The notes below the pieces were generated by a model that was not told the origin of the DNA, ran no database searches, and was given only the letters and a program-made list of their open reading frames with translations. This document shows positions 11,600 through 25,200 of a stretch of DNA of 64,000 nt, piece by piece. The stretch comes from Struthidea cinerea. Lineage: Eukaryota > Chordata > Aves > Passeriformes > Corcoracidae. The DNA is taken from the NCBI GenBank assembly GCA_013397865.1, contig VZTI01001123.1:109486-173485 (forward strand), written 5' to 3'. The translations under genes and the position numbers were made by a program. Each line of letters starts with the position of its first letter. Position 1 is the first letter of the stretch.

Positions 11600-14500
11600 T
11601 GCAGCACTGAATGATGTGAAAAGAAAAAAAAAGGAAAATTTAAGTGGTAATAGAGCATAGGTAACAGGGATTCATGGACACAGAGAGAGGATGAAAAAGG
11701 AAAAATGGTTAATGAAATAAACAGAGAAAAACAAGAGACAATACATAAAGTCGGAAGTTAACTATAAACGGATAATGGTATAATTCTTATTTTTAAATAA
11801 AATAGGCTGATAAATTTTATCCATTAGTATATACACATAGATAGGCATATACATACCCTGCCTTAACATGCAATGAACATAGGGCTTAGCAGAGTTTTTT
11901 TCATACGAGGAAGCAAGACAAAATACACTTATTAAGCCCATAACCAAGCAGCATCTGCTAATTTTTAAAGATGTCTGAAAGGCAGAACAGAATGCTCTTC
12001 GTTATCTGTGTCTCATGAAGATCCTGGGGAATATTACCATACGAATTTAATAAAAAGTTGCTGTCATTGGCATTTTTATAAATAAGATAGAGGCTTGTTA
12101 TCTAGGCAGGAGGTGCTTTTCTCCTATCCTGATTCAGCCAGGCTCTAGTTAAGTGAAGCCTGAAACTAGAGACTTCAGTTCTTCCAATTTAGCACATGCA
12201 TAGCACTCAATGTATACTATGATGAAGAATAGTTTGCTGAGTTATACTCTTGAAAATCATGCCTACAGTATTTACTCGTGAGAATAATCCTTTTTGCTTA
12301 TCTATTTTAACCAATAAACAGATTTAAACTTAAAAGCGTGTCATTCAGTCCTGTTTTGCTTGAGGAAATAAACCTTGCATGCAGCAGTAATAATTGCAGG
12401 GACAGTTCCTCGAAGTAAAAAGAAAACAGCTGCTCTCTAGAGTGTGCAGAACACTTCCAGCTCCCTGTTCCACAGAAACTGTTGTCCCTGTTATCCCTTG
12501 TAGGTAGCTTAAGTTCTGCGAGATCCAGAAACTGGAGGGCACATTGAGTGAAATATTCTGTGAAGAACTGTAAGTTCTCATATTTGACCCAAACTGTCCA
12601 AGTATGTTTCATATGACACCCATACCATATCTTACCTAGAAAGCTGGTTAAACTTAGGTAGCCTGATGTTTCCCAAACTAGCCATGTGGCGAGGAGACAC
12701 TTGGGAATGTCCTGGTGTTAATTATAATGCTGAGTGACAAGCAACTGCCCCCAGAAAAAAAAATTATGCTGAGGCTACTTTGGGCTTTATTTTATACACA
12801 GTGGCCGTTTTTATTAGCAGTGGTGCGCTATATTGTTTTTACACATGGGCTTCCAGTACTCTTGGACATATCAGGGGCCTCCTTTCCTCAGGATATCTTG
12901 CTGTGGACCCTGTTGGCCCAATTCTCCCATGCAGGTAGATCTGTATCTGCATCATAAGCATTTTCCATGGTGATGCCTCAGCAGGCTGGTCTCTCACCAA
13001 CAAAAGAGTTTTGTTTCCAGCCATCTCTTCTTTCTACCTTTCAAGGCAGCTATTTCCTTGAAAAAGGCCATGTCACAGATGACCAAGGCCAGCTGCTGGG
13101 CTTGGGCTGTTCTCTCAAGTTTGATCCCACTGCCTCTCAGTGGATGAAGTCTGTCTAGAGGAGGAGCTCAAACCCTGTGTAAATGAGGTCCAGTCAATAG
13201 GCATATTTCCTCTCCACTGATTAGGAATCTTCAGCCCAAGACCTGGTGATGTATTTTGAATATATATATCTTATGCCCCTCCAGAACTTTCCATTGATGT
13301 GAATGCCAGGATACAAAGTCTGGAAAGGGACCAGCAGCCACAGCCTTTTGGGCTAATATTATCTACATTATCTATTATTAAGGAGAAAATCAGCTCCTAT
13401 GCTTGGATACAAAAACCAAGGAAATTACTGAAATGCAGTGGAAGAAGTTGTGTCTTAGGCATCTATTTTAATTGTCCTTATGAGAGCTGTGAACACTGAT
13501 TCTTATGTAGTAAGTGTTCTCTCGGGCTAATTCTTATACAATCTGTGATATAATTAATTTAACTATGTGGTGACTTTCTGCCGTTCAACTGCATTTGTCT
13601 TCTGGTTGCTGTCAGGCCCCTGCCCTCCAGCTTCAGCGCCCCACTGCTGCATCTCTCCTCTGCGTTTGCATTGCCTTTTCTCCCAGGTGAGGAGGTCTGC
13701 CGCAGTGGTGTTCTTGCATGGGAGGAGGACTGTGTGGCCATTCAGTGCTTGCTTGGTTGCTCTTCAACCAACACAAGCCATTTTGACCGTGACGTCTTTA
13801 GATAGTGTGTTGAGTTTTAAGCCACCACAGGGATGTCTGTGCTACTACACTTGGGATCTGAGGTCTGTGTCACTGACAAAAGTTCTGAAGCCAATAGCAA
13901 GAAGCATACTGCGGCTTGGTCACTAAGCATTTTATGCGTAGTATTTCTACAGTAATTTCATAACACAGCTAGAAAAGGACACAAAATGTTGGGGTAAAAA
14001 AACCAAACAGATAATCCTCTGGCTGTTATTTTTAGGCAACTGTGTCAGATCTTTAAAAGCTCAACCAATCCTCTCCAGCAAAAAGTCCTCAAATTTGCCT
14101 GCGTGAAATGGATAACCATTCTTGCTCTGTCTACTTCCCAGCAGTATTTGGGCAAGACAAAAGAAATTAGGATCCAGCTTGTTCCACCCCTCTCTAACTT
14201 CCTTCAGTCCCAGGAAACAAAGGCATTTTTTACCTTTAAGAAGTGCTACTTCACCCCAAGTCACTTGTACTCTATCACTGTCTGCTATTTGGGAAAACGT
14301 TTGTGGAATTACTGGTAACCCATGGACACTTTCTTCCCCAGTCAGCATGGCTGTTTCTTGTACTCCCTTTCAGTCATTCCCTTAGCGGTTATTGTACATA
14401 TATTCCTCCTTCACTCTTTATTTCTCCTTTTTATTTTGGTTTTAATCTCCAAGAAGCAGACGCTTCCTCCTATTCTGTCTTTGCAAGATGTCTAGCACAA

Positions 14501-15577
14501 TGACACAGTGTTTTCCATGGGCCCAAGCATCTCTGGCTGCTACAGCACGCAGTAAATTTAATTCACTCCAGGGGCATGTTGGATTTATGGCTGCAAAAAC
14601 TTCAGCATGGACTGCTCAATATCTGTAAATCCTGGACATGGACTACAGCACATGCTCTACCATAATAATAATTTGTAGCACAATTATGGTGCTTTCCTTT
14701 CCCAAAAGCAACAGACAGGGGTTCATTCTGTGGCTTCAGGCTGAAGAGATGATAGCATCATGTTTTTAACTGAAAGAAAATATTTTCTTCAGTTGTCAAA
14801 AGTGTGTTCCTGACCTATATTTTACTTTCTTTTGGGGTTCCTTACCTTCAAATATGGAAATAGAAATGGATTGATTTTGCAAAGTATAGCACAATTCAAA
14901 AAAAAATTTATCTTCCCCTGCATCTACTTGCCAGCCCTGTGTGGTTAATTATTATCACAGTGCAAAAGCATGAGTTGGTAACAATACAGTCATATCCAAA
15001 TTGCACTGTAAGAACAGGCAAATAATGACCAGATTTAAAAATACAATTCTTAGCAGGCCATGAAGAATGCCTTGATCTGCCTTGTTTGCACAATTATCCA
15101 AAGTTTGTCCTTTCAGACAATGCAAATTCAGATTGGTTTCCCCACCTAAAGCTCTAGGTACAGTTTCAACTACCACTTTTTAAAAATGAGCATAAAAGTG
15201 ATTAATTTCTATTGAATTCTGTGACCCAAAGAAGTGTTATTTTAGATTCAAATGCTGGAAATAATTACTTGTTACTTAGGGTAAAAAAAATGACCTGCTT
15301 CTTGAGCTACCTTTCCCACAGTTTTCCTTTTAAGTGAAAGAAAATGCATTAACTCTTAGAGACAACAGGCGTTCCTTTGCTAAAACAGTTCTGTTTTAAA
15401 AAAAAAAACACCACCAAATCTTCTTGGTGACATCTGAAGACAACACCAAGAAGGTGAGATTGGAAAGATGCAGACTGGCTCTGAGAAAGAAAAAGTAACA
15501 GGAATAGTTTCTACAGGAGAGCAGAGCTGAGCACATCTAGATTTAACATGAATTAAATTATTTTTGAATTTTGCCCC
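11600..15577. other. Unique AT-rich non-coding sequence
   Basis: Nothing recognised. Near 13567-13926 and 14061-14503 several frames of 60-119 codons overlap on both strands with no recognisable domain; this is what slightly stop-poor non-coding DNA looks like. Confidence 0.6.
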
Positions 15578-15597
15578 TTTTTTTTTTTTTTTTTTTT
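15578..15597. repeat. Pure poly(T) tract, T20
   Basis: Twenty T residues preceded by CCCC. No element body is visible on either side. Confidence 0.9.
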
Positions 15598-18500
15598 AAG
15601 TGAGCTTGCTCTAGTGATCATATTATGGTCCCTTGCTTGGCACAGAGTTGGATTTCCCTCCTCATCAGGGCTTGCAGGGCAGTGGGAAGGCTGGAAAGCA
15701 TCTTTGAGGTGTACCGCTCAGCTGGATCAAGGTTGGGAGCAGAATCCTCTTGTCTGTGTCTAAACTAAGACTTTCTAAGAAAGGACATGAAGGCCAAACA
15801 AAGTACAAAAATTAATAACTCAATTACTGCCTCTCATCTTCTTCCACTCCCTCAGCTCATTCCTCTCACAAAACCAAACAGTTACCTTTGACAGCAGCCT
15901 GAAGTACAGACTCACAGAGCTTATATCTTGTCTGTCACCAGGATTTAAATATTTCAGGCCTTGGCAGTATGGCTGGTTCCTCACTGATTAGAGCCTGATG
16001 AGGCTGGTTTGCTAACAGGGACAGATTTTATTCATGGCCCTTCAGGTTCTCCTTTTCCCATCTTTAGCCGTTTATTTGCTCTGGGTAATAGCTGACTTTT
16101 TAAACTGCCCTGAGAAGGAGTGCAAGAAGACTCCCATTGTGCACAATGAATGGAGCCCTGGTCTCTCCCCCTCCCTGTCTGTTATGGGAAGGGAAGCTTC
16201 TTTAGTCCTTAGACAGACAACAGGGACATTATCTTTCTTTTAAATTATTACTACTTGAAAAGATTATCTCAGAGCTGTGCAGGCCCCTCTTTGCAGGTTT
16301 CATGTATGAAAATCTGCTCTTTGTGTAACTTATGCCCCATCTGTCAGCGGACAAAGACATAAAGACTGCAAAAAATATTTGAAATCTGCTGGGAAGAAAT
16401 CCTTTGGGTAGTGGGATTTATTGTTTCACTGAATACTTTGGCACTTGAAGGGTCAGTAAATAACTCAGATGCAAAACTGATATAATGGATCAACAGGTAA
16501 AAATATACAGAAAGGCAAACAGATGAAAAGAAGTTGTACTTTTTCTGTATGGGTGTCTTCCAGTGGATGCTTTCTACCCGGAATATACTTTCTGGAAAAC
16601 ATCATGTGGCAGTAAGGGTGCACCTTACTGCATTGCCTTTATAGACAGCCCCTCAAACTAGAGTGGACCTGTTAGTTGTCAAAGGAAATAAAATCTTTCT
16701 AGCTGGATCATTTGGGCCATTTTTCATGGTCAAAGTGAGAATTTAAACCCTGTTGGGGGATATCACTGGGTAATTAAAAAATCAGACAAAGGCCAATTCC
16801 TTGCCCCACCATTTTGGAGCTGGGTTGTTGGAGCAAGACTGAAATTCTGAGGTACTCAGGACTCCTCAGCCCTGGAGGCAGTGGCTCCTCAGAGGACATA
16901 AATCTCATCCCCCAGCCATGCTCAAGCAAGTATGAGCCATGGTACTGACCAGCAGTGAACTTGCCATACAGGATCACAATAAATCCTGAGCCTCCTCTAT
17001 CTTCCCATAGGTAGGGGAGGCGAGGGAATAGAAGGCCTCCTGCAAGACCGATGCACTCAGGACTTTGGGATACTAACAAGGCTGATCATTAAGATGATAA
17101 GCAGTGATAAATGCAAGCCTTTACTGCATTTGCTGCATTCTGAGCTGTCTTCAGCTTCAGAAACAATATATAGGTAGAGCACAACCCTAGAACATCCATA
17201 TAAAAGTAGTCCATTCATAACATGACACATAGCACAGCTGGTGAATATGCACAGTATGTCTGTATTTCAGTGGTGCACTAACCAGTCTTAATAAACATCG
17301 CCTGGCTTATCTCTTGGAAATTAAAAAAGTGATTGATGTGCTTCTGAGCTAGCATTTCATTTGAGACAAAGTTTTCACTGACTGATAAATATACCAGACT
17401 TGCTGTGGCATTCCAGCTTATCTCAGGTCCACAGGAATAATGCTGGAGAAATGTCTCCTCAGCTTTTAGGAGAAAAAGCAGGAAGATAGTTCTGAGGCTT
17501 ATCAGCCCACACTAGAGTCTGTGCAGCCCATAAGTCTTACTGTTAATCTTCAGTAAAAACAGATGCATTGCTAATGTTTTTAAGGTTAACTGCAGATGCT
17601 TTTCAGCACAGCACCAAAAGCATCCTAATTTCCTTTTCTCAGAGCTCTTGTCCTTCCCTTGGGTTTCCCCAAATCCTCTCCTATAATCCAGTGCAGGGGC
17701 TAGGCAACAGAGAGGGGAAATCCAGGGATATTAAACCAGTTCAGGGACCTATAGTGCAGGACTGAACTGAAAGGTGATCTTATTTTTACCAAATGAAGTT
17801 TCTAATTGTCTAATCATACAGCTATAACCTCAGTCAGTGCTTTGCTTTTTTCTGGATCTGTTTCACAAGAATTTAAAATGCTAAGAATAGCACATAGAGG
17901 TAATTTATGAAAGGGTTAAATCTGGTAGACGCTGCTAAAGAGTTTTAATATTATATTCTTTACCCAAGGCAATAGACAGCTTCTTCAGAGTCATTCCATT
18001 CTAATGTGTAAATGCTGAAAGTAATTAGACTGAGTCCTGTGTGTATTAAAGTATTTAGGAGAAAAAACTTTGGAAAAAGTGACTTTTCATGAGCAGCTGC
18101 CAAATATTTTCTAAAAGTTAGAATTACTAATAAGAAGCTTTATTTTTTAAAAGCAAAGGCTAGTTTAAAGTGTATAATTGCAGAAAACTGTTTAGGTGTG
18201 CTAAACTTTTTTTAAACATTTCAGTACAGGAATGGACACTGCAACATCATCCATGGCAATGTCTATTGACTGGAAAATGATGTTAAATAGAAGTTTGAAG
18301 TCTGCATGAGAAGAGTTTACATTTTTGTTAAAAAAGGAAAACTATTATGTTTGTAAGAACTGGAACACCCTTTCTATTTTTAAAACAATAGCCTGAAGTG
18401 CTCTGAAGAATTGCTTAGCTGTCATTGTCACTTCGAGGAGAAAATACTTCTTCAGCTCTGACTATCAAATGTTTTGTTAGAGATGTCTTGTGTGGTGCAC

Positions 18501-21500
18501 TGGGTTGCACATTTTTCTCTTCCTTCTTAAAAGGCAATAACAATAAAGACACAGCATTTTTCTGTTTCTTCATCCTTTGTTGCAGAGTAAACGTACAGAA
18601 TATTTAATGCTCTTTTATTTACAGATTTTAAATCCCTCCAAAAGGATCACATGCCCGCTGATGCCTGCAATAAGCCCACTGGCTGTTTATGACTGGAAAG
18701 TTAGTATTCAGTTAGAGACCAGGCATAAATGAGAACCAGACCCTACATGACTTCAATCACTGGAGGAGGGTGTCTAAATTAAATGCGTGCTATAAAAAGA
18801 TTTCAGCATTATTCATGTCTGCCTGATGAAATAAGGCCATGTCTGCTTAATTAAATATTATCAATTCTGTTAAAATAGTCTGCCACCTAATGAAGCCAGT
18901 TACCACCTGAACTGTTTATATGTTTGACTTCCCTGGCTTTTGATCCTCTCCATCCCGCATACGCTGTCACTGAAAGGCAGAAGGCAGAGCCGAGGGTGCT
19001 CATGGAGGAAGCTAGCTTTCTCAATCATCACCTGCCAATTTTACCAAAGTTAGTATTAAGCATGATGTCAAAAGGCTAATTACAAGGATATCAGTCTCCT
19101 TCTAATACCTGCATTTTCACTACACAAAAAAGGAAACATGAAACAAGAAAATTAGGGACTCTTTTAAATCATAGAGTGCTTTGTCTTGCATCTCTGTCTT
19201 GTTAATACTTGAGGTAGTGCATAAACACCTCTCTGTCTAATGTAAGAGCTGCCAAATGACCACAGGGATATTAATTATAGGAAGAAGTAATTGTTCAGAT
19301 TAAAAGAAAAAGAAGAAGAAAAAAGTTAAGAGGATGTAAATATTGTCATTGTATTTAGTCATATGGGGAAAACAGGGATCATCTGCCAGAAGCATACAGC
19401 TGCTCTTGAGTTCATGGTAAAGGTCACAACTTCTCTGTGGTTTGGGACATTTTTGACCACTGGAATGTTCATCTTTACACATTTGCATTTACACACAAAT
19501 CTTGGACTGCTCTCTCTGCTTTCTCTGCTTTTCAGCAGAATTGTGGCTTTCTGCACTGAAAAAAAGCCCAAGGGAAAAGACCTCCTAGAAAACTCTCCTA
19601 GTGTACAGATACCCAGAAGGCAGATTATACAAATAGTCAAAGGGATTTAGAGACACAGAGGTCCATCCTTTGGTGCCTGGGGCACAAAAGGACTGCAGTG
19701 TCTCCCAGGAATGTGCAGTCTATGGGGAGTATTTGAACCTGGTATGTTTTGCTTTTACATATCTATAATAAAATCCATTGAAGCGATTGTTTGAACAAAA
19801 TTGGACAGGAACTGAGCTGAAATGTAGAGACCAACCCAATATGTCTGAGAAAGTTAGCTGAGAAAGTTTAAAATCCCAGGTTGGTTGAGATTTTAAAACG
19901 TGCTAGACAAGCAGACAAAATTTCCAGCACGGCAGATAATTCTGATGTTCATTTTGCTCCATGCTCACAGATAGTTTGCTGGCCAGGTCACCATATTTTC
20001 TGCTTATATCCTGCAAAAGCACCCTGCTCATGCATACATGCCGATGAGGTTAGGAAGGGAGGGCAACCCAGATTATATTGGATGTTCTTCAAAAAAGGCA
20101 AAACTTCCAGAGAAAAGTTAAATGTAAGAAATGCATGTTCATCTGAGGGCAAAACTGAGTCCTGAAGATATTTGAACTCAGTGTGTGGTGTTACAGCAAT
20201 GCTTGGATTTTTCTCAGTTTGAGTGGGAAGTTGCTTTACTCCCTTCTTTTTTGATATTCCACTGTCACAGACTAGGACTGTGGAGGGTTATAAACAGACA
20301 CGCTCATACCTTTTACCAGCCAAGCCCAATAGCAATGATACGTTAACTGCTAATCTTAGAATGTCTTATGTACACTGAGAACATCTGTACATTTATCGTA
20401 GTAGTATGATGTTTACATAAATCTTGTCAATGTACTATACACATACATTACACGTGTAGTCTTTATATTTAATATTGCGCTTGCTTGAATATAAATATAA
20501 ATGCAAAATGTAATATTTTATATAAACACGTATTATACTGTTGTATATATTGTGTGTATACAGAATTTGTTAGGAGACAGATACCAAATGCATTTTTAAA
20601 GATGCTCTTGGTAAGGTGAGAGCTCACTTGACATTCTGAATGGCTTAGCGATCTGGTAATGGGATACAAACATTTACAACTCCACAACTTCAGACCCAAT
20701 CAAAGGCAGAAGTGATCAAAAATTATCACTGTCCTGACAGCTGGGTGATGAGAAAGATTGAGATTGCTTGCCTTGGTCTCTACGGCTGTGTGTCTGCCAG
20801 AGCTCAGTGCCTCTGGCTCTCAGCAGAAAGAAATGCACAAAAACCAGCATTAGCTTCCCTCAGGTGTCCCTGGCAGGGAAGGGGTTGTGCCCCATGGGCC
20901 TCCAGTGATGGCTAAAACACTATTTAGATTTTGTGGTTTTGGTTGAATATTTTTAATATTTGTTTTAGTTTGGATATTTTTAATAGATGCATGAGTTTTA
21001 TTGTCATTCATTATCATCTGTCTATCTTTGGACTTGACAGAGCTGCTGCTAATGTGCCTGAATTAACTGGGTGAGAAGTACGTGCTCAAGAAACTTGGTT
21101 TACAGTGCTGGCCAGATTGGTGTAGGACAGTTATGAAGAGATTGAAGGTGACTGCAGTGTTGTCAGGTTGACTGAGGCAATACATACCTCTACACGGGAA
21201 AGTCAGAGGAAGAAAAACACCCTCTAGCAAAGAGAAAAAGGGTTGCACCCTGCCCTCATTTGCATAGGAGAAAACCTCAAGATCACTCACTGACCTTCTT
21301 TCCTTCCTCTGTTATACAGCGCCTCAAGGATGAAGAGGCATTTTGGTATTTATCACACTTAACTGTAATAGCTATAATGCACAGAAAACACGCACAGTGT
21401 GGCCTCTTAGGGGGTATGCAGAAGAATGGGATCTTCTGGCAATACCAAGTAAGCAACACACACATGGCCTCCTGGCAAAACGTCACCCGAGGGAACAGGA

Positions 21501-21916
21501 GTGAAGGTGAGGAGAGGAAACACACAGGTTTTCCCTGATGTAAGTGACAAGCTGTCTGGACCCACATATCCCACAGTACAAAGCCTGTGCCAAAATAACA
21601 CCATACATGGACATGCAAGCGGTGGTGGCGAGGCAATGCAGAGTCAGTGCACTGTAAGCCTTACTGCTTCTAAAAATGCAGGTATCCATACCTTGCTGGG
21701 ATGCAATACAGCCGTCCTATGGATGAAGCCATGGTGGGGCTGCATCCATTCCTTTCATTCAATTACCAGAAAGAAATCTTGTTCTTATTTCTGCATTGTC
21801 TGCATATTTATTCATCTCTGTGGTATCTGACTGCTTCACCTATGTTGAGCCATCCAAACTCATAATTAGACAGATCAAACAATTACATTATACCTGCTGC
21901 CTGAAGGTTTAGCTGT
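15598..21916. other. Unique AT-rich non-coding sequence
   Basis: No gene or named repeat. The part from about 18690 to 18960 is unbroken, complex AT-rich sequence containing CTTAATTAAATATTATC-type homeodomain-like words, which is the texture of vertebrate conserved non-coding elements; this is an impression, not evidence of conservation. A diverged direct repeat built on GGATATTTTTAATA lies at about 20941-20990. A purine-rich AAGAAGAAGAA stretch lies at about 19303-19325. Confidence 0.55.
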
Positions 21917-21950
21917 TAGCTCCAAGATCAAGATAGCTCCAAGATCAAGA
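21917..21950. repeat. Perfect 17-bp tandem duplication
   Basis: Two adjacent identical copies of TAGCTCCAAGATCAAGA (21917-21933, 21934-21950). Identity suggests a recent event. The unit does not belong to a repeat family I know. Confidence 0.95.
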
Positions 21951-22161
21951 TTTAATCAGTGAGAATGTCTGAACAAAGAGCTATCATGTTGCTGCTGCTG
22001 ATTGTTATAGTTGTATGAACAATCTCCAAAAACTGGCAACATCCTGTTCTATACAGGCTTGGTTTTCATCAGCACTTGCTTTCTCATGGCCCTCTTTCCT
22101 TCCCAATTGCCAGTGTCTGTCTTAATCCAACAGGGTTTTTTATTTTTTTTTTTTTTATGTT
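21951..22161. other. Spacer between two short tandem duplications
   Basis: Unique sequence ending in an interrupted T-rich run (T14 at about 22143-22156). Confidence 0.6.
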
Positions 22162-22203
22162 TCACATTAATATAATTTCATCACATTAATATAATTTCAT
22201 CAC
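22162..22203. repeat. 19-bp tandem duplication, about 2.2 copies
   Basis: Unit TCACATTAATATAATTTCA is present at 22162-22180 and 22181-22199 without mismatch, followed by a partial third start (TCAC). It directly follows the T-rich tract, which may have favoured slippage. Confidence 0.95.
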
Positions 22204-25200
22204 CCCTTTCCAAAGGGCTATTCCTAAAAAAGAAGCTTAATAAATCTGAATTTTTAGGTGTTATTGTCATTATTGTTCTAATTCTGCCTATGCATGGTCT
22301 GTATGAAAGAAAATCAGCTAGATGTTGTCATGAACAAAAAGATCTGCTTATCTTGAGATTTTGTCACTTGCTGACAGTTTTCCCAGCTGCCTCCAAACAA
22401 GACAAGTAATTAAATACTCATGTAATATTAAAATATTATTATATTAATTAGTCCAGGAGCACTGTTAGAATATTCCAATCTGATAAAATATGAGCAGTGC
22501 CCTGCTATTCTCACTGATGTATGGCACTTGGTGGAGTCAATGTGTTTGGGCCTACTCTTGTTTATATGCCAGTAGTTCAGGGCAACTATTTTGCCTCCTA
22601 CCCAATAATAATGTAAAAAGGGTCTGATGTTTATTGGAATATAGATTGATACTGGTTAGAATGAGTATTGCCGTAGAAATTGATTGCTTTTGCTAGTATT
22701 GCTGTCAGATGAATAGTCCAGTTCTTGGAGGTGCAGATGTGGATATCTGCTTTTTATTTACTCCTCATATGTTTCTGTTAGATGACACAGCCAAAGCATT
22801 ATCCAGTAAAATTATCTCTTTGTGCAAGGGACTGCACAAAGTATTTGTATACTTACAAATACCCAGGCCAGGTCATGCTTAAATAAATTCAGGAATATCG
22901 CCTTCTTCAGTGGCCGGAAGTGGCTTTAGAGGTGGGACCAGTATAAAAATGTGAATGGCCCCAAACTTGGGCATAGGAAACCCCTTTCGTTCAAGTACTC
23001 CAGCATAAGGAATATATATCAAGATTCTTCTTTTTCAAAAAATGAGATGTAATCTACTGACTTCTCCACTCTTAAAATGCTGGTCATTTTCATCAGTGAT
23101 TAGCTTCCAGACCGGAAGTCTTACTTTTGATTTTTTGAAAATGTTTTGTTAAGTAATAGTGAATGTGGTTGAAATACCTAAGGATGACTATACTGTGTAT
23201 CAGAACACATTGATCTCCCATTATTTCATTCGCATGAATAGCCTTCTGGAGGCACATCACCTTCTGAGAAGTGCTCAATTTAATACTTTAGCACAAAATT
23301 ATGGGATCTGAGTCTCTGATATTTGCCTTTCTCACCTGAGGCTTCAAGACAAACAAATTTAACAACACCATGTCTCCTGTCTTCTCTTCACTGATATTCA
23401 ATTAACAGGTTTATTTAAGCAGACCAGCATTTGACCTCCCCAGCCACACTTCTCTCTTTAGTGAAGCTCTGTTGCTGCCCACCTGCTGCACAGCAAGATT
23501 ATACTCAATCATGATCCCTGGCACAAACTGTGTGCTTGTAGTTGATGGCTTGCTTGAAGGAGAACAGACCACTAATAAATTGCACAGTCATTACCCTTTA
23601 TGCATACTTGTTCTAATAGGTGTCGCAGATTCCTGCCTCCTAATAAGGACAGGAAGTAGAAAAACACATAAATTCTCCCAAGGGAGTCAGACAGCCTGAA
23701 GCCACATTCGACAGCTGTTACTGTTACCATGATCACCAAGAGCAAAACAAGGATTAGAAGGGGGGAAAAAAAAAAAAGGCATTGAGAGGGATTTTGGCAA
23801 GATTTTCTTGGATATGGAATGTGTTTTGCACTGCTCCACTATATAGAAGATCAGCACTCCTGTGGCACGTGATGGAATTTTGAGATTAAACCAACTTTGC
23901 AATTAATTAGCCTATAAATGAGTAATTTAATTTATCAGAAGTTTTTACTTCTGTATCTTGTTGGGTTTTTAAACTGTCACCTTAATCTCCAGCAAAAAGA
24001 TTTTTGCATTCGATGTGAGCTTGGATGCTACAGTGTTATTAAATCTAATTCACAAGAAGTTTCAGAAAATGTTTTCACAGGGTTTCCCTTTCATCTTCTA
24101 CCCTTAGCTCTGGTCTTTCTCCTGGGGGCCAGCTAATAGGAATCGGGTGCTTCCTTGGCTGCCCTGGAGCTGTGCTGAGTTACACCAGCTAAGCCTCTGT
24201 CCCTCAGTACTACAGCTGAGAAATCCGAAGGGGAGACTCATGTCCTATGTTAAGAGGTGTATTTAGTCTACCCCGCAGAGATGGTTTATGGCTTTGGCAG
24301 GGAAACTGTTGACAGTGCGTACTGTAAATATAGTTCAAAGTGAATTTGAAGTCTTGGAGCTGCAGCTCTCTCCATGCTTGTAACATTAATTTGTTAAAGG
24401 TGCTTAGTGTAGGTATGTATGTACATAAAGATTAACACCATCAATTAAGCACACTCACTTGATATTCTACCAAAAGTGGCAATGGGGCACACCACAGACT
24501 GCTGATCCCTTTTTGGGCATGGCACAAAAACACGGCCAAGACATTGCTGGGCATTATGGCCTTCATGGAATACGTCACAAGCCTGCTGCTCTTAGCATCC
24601 TAGCCAAATTCCAGTTTCTGCAATTGCTATCCATCTACTTAAAATGTGTTTCAAGAAGAGACAGTGTTTCTTGCTCTTGACTTAAACAATGGAGGGTCAT
24701 TGTGTTGCTATATTGAATTTATGGTGCTTTTAATTCTCATGCTGGCCTACTTCAGGTGCCCACAAAGTGATTTTTACTGTTCAGGCCAAAAATCACATCT
24801 GCTTTTATTGGAAAACCAAAGTTACAACAGATCCCAAAAGTAGGAGTAAATGAGGGTGAGAGTGCAGGCTCTCACATTGCACTCTGTTGGAAGAGCATTT
24901 CATGATTTCTATGTTTTACCAATATGTCACCACTTTTCCCTTCCCCCTTTGCCTTGGAATCCTCCTTGAACACGAGCAAGGATGGTGGGCTCTCTGAGGA
25001 TGCTGAAAGTCCTCCATCCCATTCAGAGACACATTTACAAACCACTTCAGGATCGGGCCTCCTGTACACAGCCAAAAATCTTGCATGCTCAGTTAATCAA
25101 AACACTTCATCTGAGGTCCACTCTGATGGAAACATCAGGCCAAGATCTCTGTCAATCTCTGTCTAGAGTGAAGTAAAGTAGTGAGTAGCTTAAACAACAA

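Noticed and set aside
14061..14503. Overlapping plus and minus frames of 71-95 codons
   Set aside because: No domain similarity or splice context. They are consistent with chance in locally stop-poor DNA.
4561..15597. The T20 tracts (4561-4580, 15578-15597) as poly(A) tails of minus-strand processed pseudogenes
   Set aside because: No gene-like or SINE body adjoins either tract, and CR1-dominated genomes produce few poly(A) retrocopies.
19209..19220. let-7-like word TGAGGTAGT
   Set aside because: It is a nine-base match only, with no complementary arm within precursor distance.
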